Assembly (NCBI GenBank): GCA_037178625.1
Contig: CM074132.1
Coordinates: forward strand, 1,798,001 to 1,862,000
Direction of reading: 5' to 3'
Source: Skeletonema tropicum
Lineage: Eukaryota > Bacillariophyta > Thalassiosirophyceae > Thalassiosirales > Thalassiosiraceae
DNA: 64,000 nucleotides
The notes beneath the pieces are model-generated. The model worked only from the letters and a program-made list of their open reading frames with translations, made no database searches and was not told the origin of the DNA. Below, piece after piece: positions 59,973 to 64,000 of this stretch. Positions within the stretch are counted from its first letter, which is position 1. Every line of letters begins with the position of its first letter. The translations under genes and the position numbers were made by a program.

Positions 59973-62762
59973 CACTTGGGACCCCACAACACCGTCATCC
60001 GATGGAGGGGTCTCAGAGGAAGCTGCCTTGGCTTGTGAGGCCGCAGCAGTAGCTGCATTGCGTGCGTCTGCCATTTCAAGGACTGATTCACCATAACGCT
60101 TTTTAATGAAGCCTGTCGTAGTGACACTGCCCAGGCTAGACTCCTCATCGAAGTCATACAAGCGTCCGTTTTCCATGGCTGCTTCGCTGTTGGATTGGTT
60201 AAGCTGCACGGCCTCAATGGCCGCTTTCATCCATTCCACATCCTTAAGCTCTTCAGCCTCCGCATGGATTGCGTCCCCTCCGTTGTCATACGTAACAAAG
60301 AGAGTGCCATCCACCTCCCGTTCAACGCAGTTTGTAGCCATCTTGATGTATTCAGGATCAAAAATTGCCTGAATCTGCTCGAGCATCGACTTCTTGGTAA
60401 TTTGAAGATCGATCAGCCAATGGTAGAGGAACCAAGCCGCGGGGCAGACCGCCATGTTTTCGAACAATTGACGAACATCCAGACTATTCGGGAAGACCAC
60501 TTCAACTCCATCTGAAGTTTGACATGCCGCAACGAGGGCGAAACGAGGTTTACCCTTCTTCTTTGCCGGAAGTTGCAGCCCCATCAGGATCTTGCGAGCC
60601 GTAGTAACAACCGAGGAACCATCCGTTTTTTGGAGCTTGACAGTTTTGTCAAGACCGTATGGTGGGTTCCTGAATCCAACCAACGAGAAGTGCACCAAGA
60701 CTTCATTCATCAAGGCGTGCATTGACGCACGACCTTTCCACGCCTCCTTCTTCACCTCTGGCACGTTGGGATCTTTCATGTCAGGGATGAGATGGAAGTA
60801 GCAGAACCGTCCAATTTTTTCACGGCACTGATTTTTCCACTCGGTCAGGATGGCAATGATGCGTTCTTCGTCCAATCTACTGTAAGTCACAACGAGTACC
60901 TTTTTGTTGGCAGCATTCTTGATGAATGGGTCCTTGCTAAAGAGGCCTGGAGGATAAGTTAGCTCAACACTGATTAGAGGTGGGGCCGCAAAGCATCCTT
61001 CCTTCTTACTGATGGCCGCAGCCAGAGCGGCTTTCAACAGCTTGGTCACTCCAGCAAGAGGTAGTCGAGTAGCACCTTGTAGGAGCACCACGTTGGAGTT
61101 GGAGTACAAGCCAGGGGTTGTCTTGATAGATAGCCTGATATTTTTTTCTGACAACTTAGAGCGGATGGAACCGAGTTTCGTCCTCTTAATTCCGGAATGA
61201 CCGAGGACAAGTACCAACTTCATCCATTCTTTTTTGGAACCCGCCTTCACCTTGAATAGCTCGTCCATGCCTTCATAATCGTCTGCCTCCATGTCGTCTT
61301 CATTACCATCTTCATCGACTTTCTGTTTCGACTCCCACATCGGTTCGCTTGCGACAAACTTCTCGGCGAGTTGGTAGTCATCCAATCCCTTGGCGTTGCC
61401 TGTGAACACTTCATCATTATTGTCCTCCACTGCCTTAACACACACCTTTCCAGAGCCGAGAACGCTTGTAAACACCTTCAAAACCGTCTTCATTGTTCCA
61501 GAGTGGTCTTCCACCAATGATTTACCCTGAGTCCTAAGTGCCTCCACCTCGATTTTGATCGACTCCGTCAACTCCTCCTGACCTCCACTAACCGCTGCCG
61601 CAAAAGACGTCTGCTTCGTCTTCTCCCCTTTCTTGCTCGCCTTCTTCAAACTGCTAGCCGCTGGCTGCTTTGCCTGCTTCTCCACTGCCTTGTCAAACCT
61701 CGACTGCGGCTGCACAACTTCCTCTATGTCCATTGGATCTTCCTCCCCCGTCTTTCTACGCTGCAGTGTCGGAGAGACAACGTTGGCGTCCGGCTCCTTC
61801 TCCGACCCGTCATCCAAACCACGCTTACCTGTTGCGCCTCCTGGGGCACCTGTGTCTTCGTTGTTCACCATGTTGACTTGTATCTTCGTCGGATTGTGAG
61901 AGGTCAAAGACCGTTCACAGTCTGCAAAGTATGCTGTACAAGATTGGCATTGGCATTTTTGTCGGAAACCTTGGCGGACACGAGACTGCTCTGGAACTTG
62001 GTGGGACAACCAGGGTGGTGGCGGGAGACGAAATTTCCTGTCCGAACTTGTTCCGTTTGCTGGTGCTACGATGGAGCCTCCGTAGGAGGTTGCCATGGTG
62101 GTATAACTGTAACCGGAGGTGACGTTGTTGTGTGGAGGGAGAGAGCCCTCTCCCCAGAAAGAGTGGCTCCGTCGGAACTGAAATGCTAGTTGCCCATCCT
62201 GAGCTCTATCGCTTGATTTTGTAAACGTGAAATTTTTTCTACTACTATTTTCCCATGCAACAGTGATCCAAGGGGGGGGCCAGGGAGGTTTCGGAGGGGG
62301 GTCGGGAAGTGTCGCAATCTTAATAGACTCGTCGATTTCCGTCATATGCTGGTATGGAGCTTCCTTCCTTTCCTGCCATTCTAAAATACTCATCCCTTGT
62401 GTTGTTGTTGTTGTCAACACCCACTCTGTGCTGCAGTTGTCTACTGTTTCTACTTTATCCTGTTGAGTAAAAACCTTCCATCCCTGCTTATTATCACTAA
62501 ACTGCCAAAGTTGTTTTTCCATTAATCCTTCCTTATTTCTTCCACTATTTCCAAAGCAACCACCTTGTTTGAAATTACATCCGGCCGGCCGATTGGCTCC
62601 GCCGCCGCTCTCCTCAAACACTGTAGATGTCTTGTCAATTGATGCATAATTTTTTTCTTTAGAGAGTCTCGTTTTTACGGAGCCATCTATATGATTTATA
62701 TACTTTAAAGTGTTGTCGTACCCTGTTCCCAGGGTGCAGTTGGTAGCGGTGTCGGCTGCCAT
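59970..62762 (-). CDS. ORF1 protein of non-LTR element
   Basis: The 930-residue protein is probably the RNA-binding partner of ORF2. Residues 1-300 are low-complexity with a Pro-rich stretch (LPDPPPKPPWPPPWIT) and a Cys cluster (CQCQSC). A charged segment (EEDPMDIEEV, KKASKKGEKTK) follows. From about 500 to 880 there is a folded-looking region (WMKLVLVLGHSGIKRTKL, VLVVTYSRLDEERI, FCYFHLIPDMKDP) with no motif that I can name. The C-terminus is Ala-rich. No clear RRM or CCHC knuckle was seen. Translation from the internal ATG at about 61870 (MVNNEDTGAPGG) is a possible alternative start. Confidence 0.8.
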   Translation of the reverse strand: MAADTATNCTLGTGYDNTLKYINHIDGSVKTRLSKEKNYASIDKTSTVFEESGGGANRPAGCNFKQGGCFGNSGRNKEGLMEKQLWQFSDNKQGWKVFTQQDKVETVDNCSTEWVLTTTTTQGMSILEWQERKEAPYQHMTEIDESIKIATLPDPPPKPPWPPPWITVAWENSSRKNFTFTKSSDRAQDGQLAFQFRRSHSFWGEGSLPPHNNVTSGYSYTTMATSYGGSIVAPANGTSSDRKFRLPPPPWLSHQVPEQSRVRQGFRQKCQCQSCTAYFADCERSLTSHNPTKIQVNMVNNEDTGAPGGATGKRGLDDGSEKEPDANVVSPTLQRRKTGEEDPMDIEEVVQPQSRFDKAVEKQAKQPAASSLKKASKKGEKTKQTSFAAAVSGGQEELTESIKIEVEALRTQGKSLVEDHSGTMKTVLKVFTSVLGSGKVCVKAVEDNNDEVFTGNAKGLDDYQLAEKFVASEPMWESKQKVDEDGNEDDMEADDYEGMDELFKVKAGSKKEWMKLVLVLGHSGIKRTKLGSIRSKLSEKNIRLSIKTTPGLYSNSNVVLLQGATRLPLAGVTKLLKAALAAAISKKEGCFAAPPLISVELTYPPGLFSKDPFIKNAANKKVLVVTYSRLDEERIIAILTEWKNQCREKIGRFCYFHLIPDMKDPNVPEVKKEAWKGRASMHALMNEVLVHFSLVGFRNPPYGLDKTVKLQKTDGSSVVTTARKILMGLQLPAKKKGKPRFALVAACQTSDGVEVVFPNSLDVRQLFENMAVCPAAWFLYHWLIDLQITKKSMLEQIQAIFDPEYIKMATNCVEREVDGTLFVTYDNGGDAIHAEAEELKDVEWMKAAIEAVQLNQSNSEAAMENGRLYDFDEESSLGSVTTTGFIKKRYGESVLEMADARNAATAAASQAKAASSETPPSDDGVVGSQV

Positions 62763-62857
62763 GGTTCACGTCGATCGCTGTAGACGATGTACTAATTCCT
62801 ACGTAGGTATTTATGTCATTTTTTCATATCTTTTCCAGACAACCTGCTTGAGATTGT

Positions 62858-62873
62858 ATTAGCAACTACGATA
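62858..62873. repeat. 16-bp target duplication, 5' side of non-LTR element
   Basis: ATTAGCAACTACGATA is identical to 52369-52384. The start codon of the next gene lies 7 bp further on. Confidence 0.93.
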
Positions 62874-62879
62874 CTTGAC

Positions 62880-63287
62880 ATGACAAAATCGGTAAAGCAG
62901 CAAAGTGCCGCCGCGGGGCCAACAGAATCAAGAATCGAAGCACTCGAGGAAAATGTCACCAAACTCCTTTCCGTATTAACACTCCAAGCAGACCAACTAT
63001 CACGACAGGAAGCCATCATCAATGAATTGAGAGATAAAAAAAGAGCCAAGGAGAATAGACCGCTCTATTTTGTGCTGCTTCTCTTGATAATATTCATCGT
63101 GGTATTACTGAACGTAGACTTACCTGGATATGATACTGTGGTGCAATTGAAGACGCTGGCGACTCCGATGAAGGCACCATTTATCACTGCTGGTTGCTTG
63201 GTTAAGTTTACAATTGGAGATGTGGTGGAGAGTGTGAAAGGGGCGCTGACACGTCCTTCGACTGCTTTGGTCGTGAGGGGTAGATGA
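62880..63287 (+). CDS. Small coiled-coil membrane protein
   Basis: This 135-residue protein is of unknown function. Residues 1-60 are polar with a probable coiled coil (IEALEENVTKLLSVLTLQ and QEAIINELRDKK). Residues 61-80 form a membrane segment (PLYFVLLLLIIFIVVLL), and the rest is moderately hydrophobic and may be lumenal or external. The ATG is the first after the retroelement target duplication, so the retroelement interrupts what was probably its 5' leader or promoter. No family recognised; host gene status is supported by the well-formed domain layout only. Confidence 0.65.
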   Translation: MTKSVKQQSAAAGPTESRIEALEENVTKLLSVLTLQADQLSRQEAIINELRDKKRAKENRPLYFVLLLLIIFIVVLLNVDLPGYDTVVQLKTLATPMKAPFITAGCLVKFTIGDVVESVKGALTRPSTALVVRGR

Positions 63288-63536
63288 ATGAGAGGTCGAT
63301 GCGGAAGGAGAAGTGGTGATAATATTTGGTATTACTGTCTCAGATTAGATGCTTTCTCCAAAGCGATATTGAATAAAATTCTTCAACTCCTTACAATATA
63401 CATGCTGCGGTAAATTAAAGGGAACAATGTGTGAACTGAAGGCTACGTTACGTGCCACCTGCATTACTCCAACCTGCATTGTATTCAAAATTGCTTCATT
63501 CACAATCTTTTCGTCCCCAACATCTCGCCTGTTCAT

Positions 63537-63617
63537 AAATACAAAGTTAATCAGATTAGATACCTAAAATACTAAAAAGGACCTGCTTCGGTGCAACAAT
63601 ACACGGTCTTTTCTTTG
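63537..63617 (-). mobile_element. 5'-truncated 3' end of the same non-LTR family
   Basis: About 80 bp matching 52385-52470: ATAAATACAAAG tail side, then the GGACCTGCTTCGGT region and GGTCTTTTCT, after which similarity ends. Short 3'-end relics like this are typical of aborted target-primed reverse transcription. Confidence 0.75.
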
Positions 63618-64000
63618 AACCCCGAGAACTGTCCGTCAGATTTTTCTGATTGCATGAAACACAACACATCATCGCCGCCATGGCATCTCCTAGAGAACAA
63701 CAGTTCTTGGTGGTTGGGTTGTTGCTGATTCATATTTACTACTGATAAATAATAAGGATTGATGTGTGTGGGGCTTTAGAGACTTTGCATAACCCCATGG
63801 CCACATAGTGCCGATTTTATTATAGTGCAATTTGCCGGGGCAGCCCCCTAGAACCCACGTGAGCCCTACGATTTTATAAGAAATCGCTTATCTTATTTTA
63901 TCTGAAAAGAAGAGATAGACAGAGCTTATGTAAGTACAAGAGCTCACAGCACAACCATCTTGGAGACGAAAACGCTCGTGCAACTACGAGATACCAGTTG
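63618..64000. other. Right end of window, nothing identified
   Basis: Short frames only. A GC-rich CCGGGGCAGCCCCC-type stretch (around 63835-63850) could form a small hairpin, but no gene or repeat could be assigned. Confidence 0.4.

Larger units (their letters stand above)
52385..62857 (-). mobile_element. Full-length non-LTR retrotransposon with Ulp1 protease
   Basis: This 10.5-kb element runs right to left. It has a 95-bp 5' leader (62857-62763), ORF1 (62762-59970), ORF2 (59970-52597) and a 3' untranslated region ending in a short TTTA-type tandem tail (52385-52397). Exact 16-bp target duplications flank it. Both ORFs are open throughout and the key catalytic motifs are present, so the copy may be active or very young. 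A 5'-truncated relative of its 3' end lies at 63537-63617. Features match LINE-like elements with an AP-type endonuclease and RNase H. Confidence 0.95.

Overview
The window is nuclear DNA of a eukaryote, most likely a diatom (inference). The evidence is two giant membrane proteins with Pro-Ser repeats of the kind common in diatom genomes, a spliced transposase gene with a GT-AG intron, and four classes of eukaryotic transposable element. I saw no rRNA, tRNA, CRISPR array or bacterial-style operon.

Layout. (1) 1-5767: a 5.3-kb LTR retroelement (448-5762) with near-identical LTRs, a 5-bp target duplication and no recognisable pol, flanked by two copies of a 190-bp repeat. (2) 6117-15628: a conserved non-coding upstream block, then giant gene A: cytoplasmic tail, one membrane anchor, acidic calcium-type DxDxDG repeats, then about 46 copies of a 132-bp Pro-Ser repeat that runs into a 500-N assembly gap. 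(3) 16129-34363: a nested repeat cluster. Unit A (about 4.5 kb, ending in a Pif1/Helitron-type helicase C-terminal domain) occurs inverted at 16716-21037 and direct at 27453-31936. A partial third copy lies at 33817-34196. Unit X (unknown 423-residue ORF) precedes the two direct copies. A complete hAT transposon (21038-24275) sits in the inverted copy, and a complex foldback cluster (25445-26270) in the first X. (4) 34364-46288: a second copy of the upstream block, carrying a Harbinger-like MITE, then giant gene B. B is complete and ends in a bulb-type mannose-lectin domain. (5) 47256-50044, minus strand: a FAD-dependent oxidoreductase gene broken in this assembly by a partial tandem duplication and a 451-bp insertion. 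(6) 50045-52368: a degraded small gene and a third, inverted, diverged copy of the upstream block. (7) 52369-62873: a complete minus-strand non-LTR retrotransposon with a 16-bp target duplication. Its ORF1 and ORF2 overlap in TAATG, and ORF2 carries endonuclease, reverse transcriptase, RNase H, zinc knuckle and a C-terminal Ulp1-like cysteine protease. (8) 62880-63287: a small coiled-coil membrane protein gene whose start codon lies 7 bp from the retroelement target duplication.

Host genes are few: giant genes A and B, the broken oxidoreductase and the small membrane protein. A and B look like recent paralogs that kept homologous 5' regions. Their architecture suggests a cell-surface adhesin or wall-attachment protein: inside tail, membrane anchor, Ca-type repeats, a very long Ser/Pro stalk that is probably O-glycosylated, and a lectin tip (inference). 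Most of the remaining DNA is transposon-derived or duplicated, and the nested insertions can be put in order from target duplications and empty sites inside this same window.
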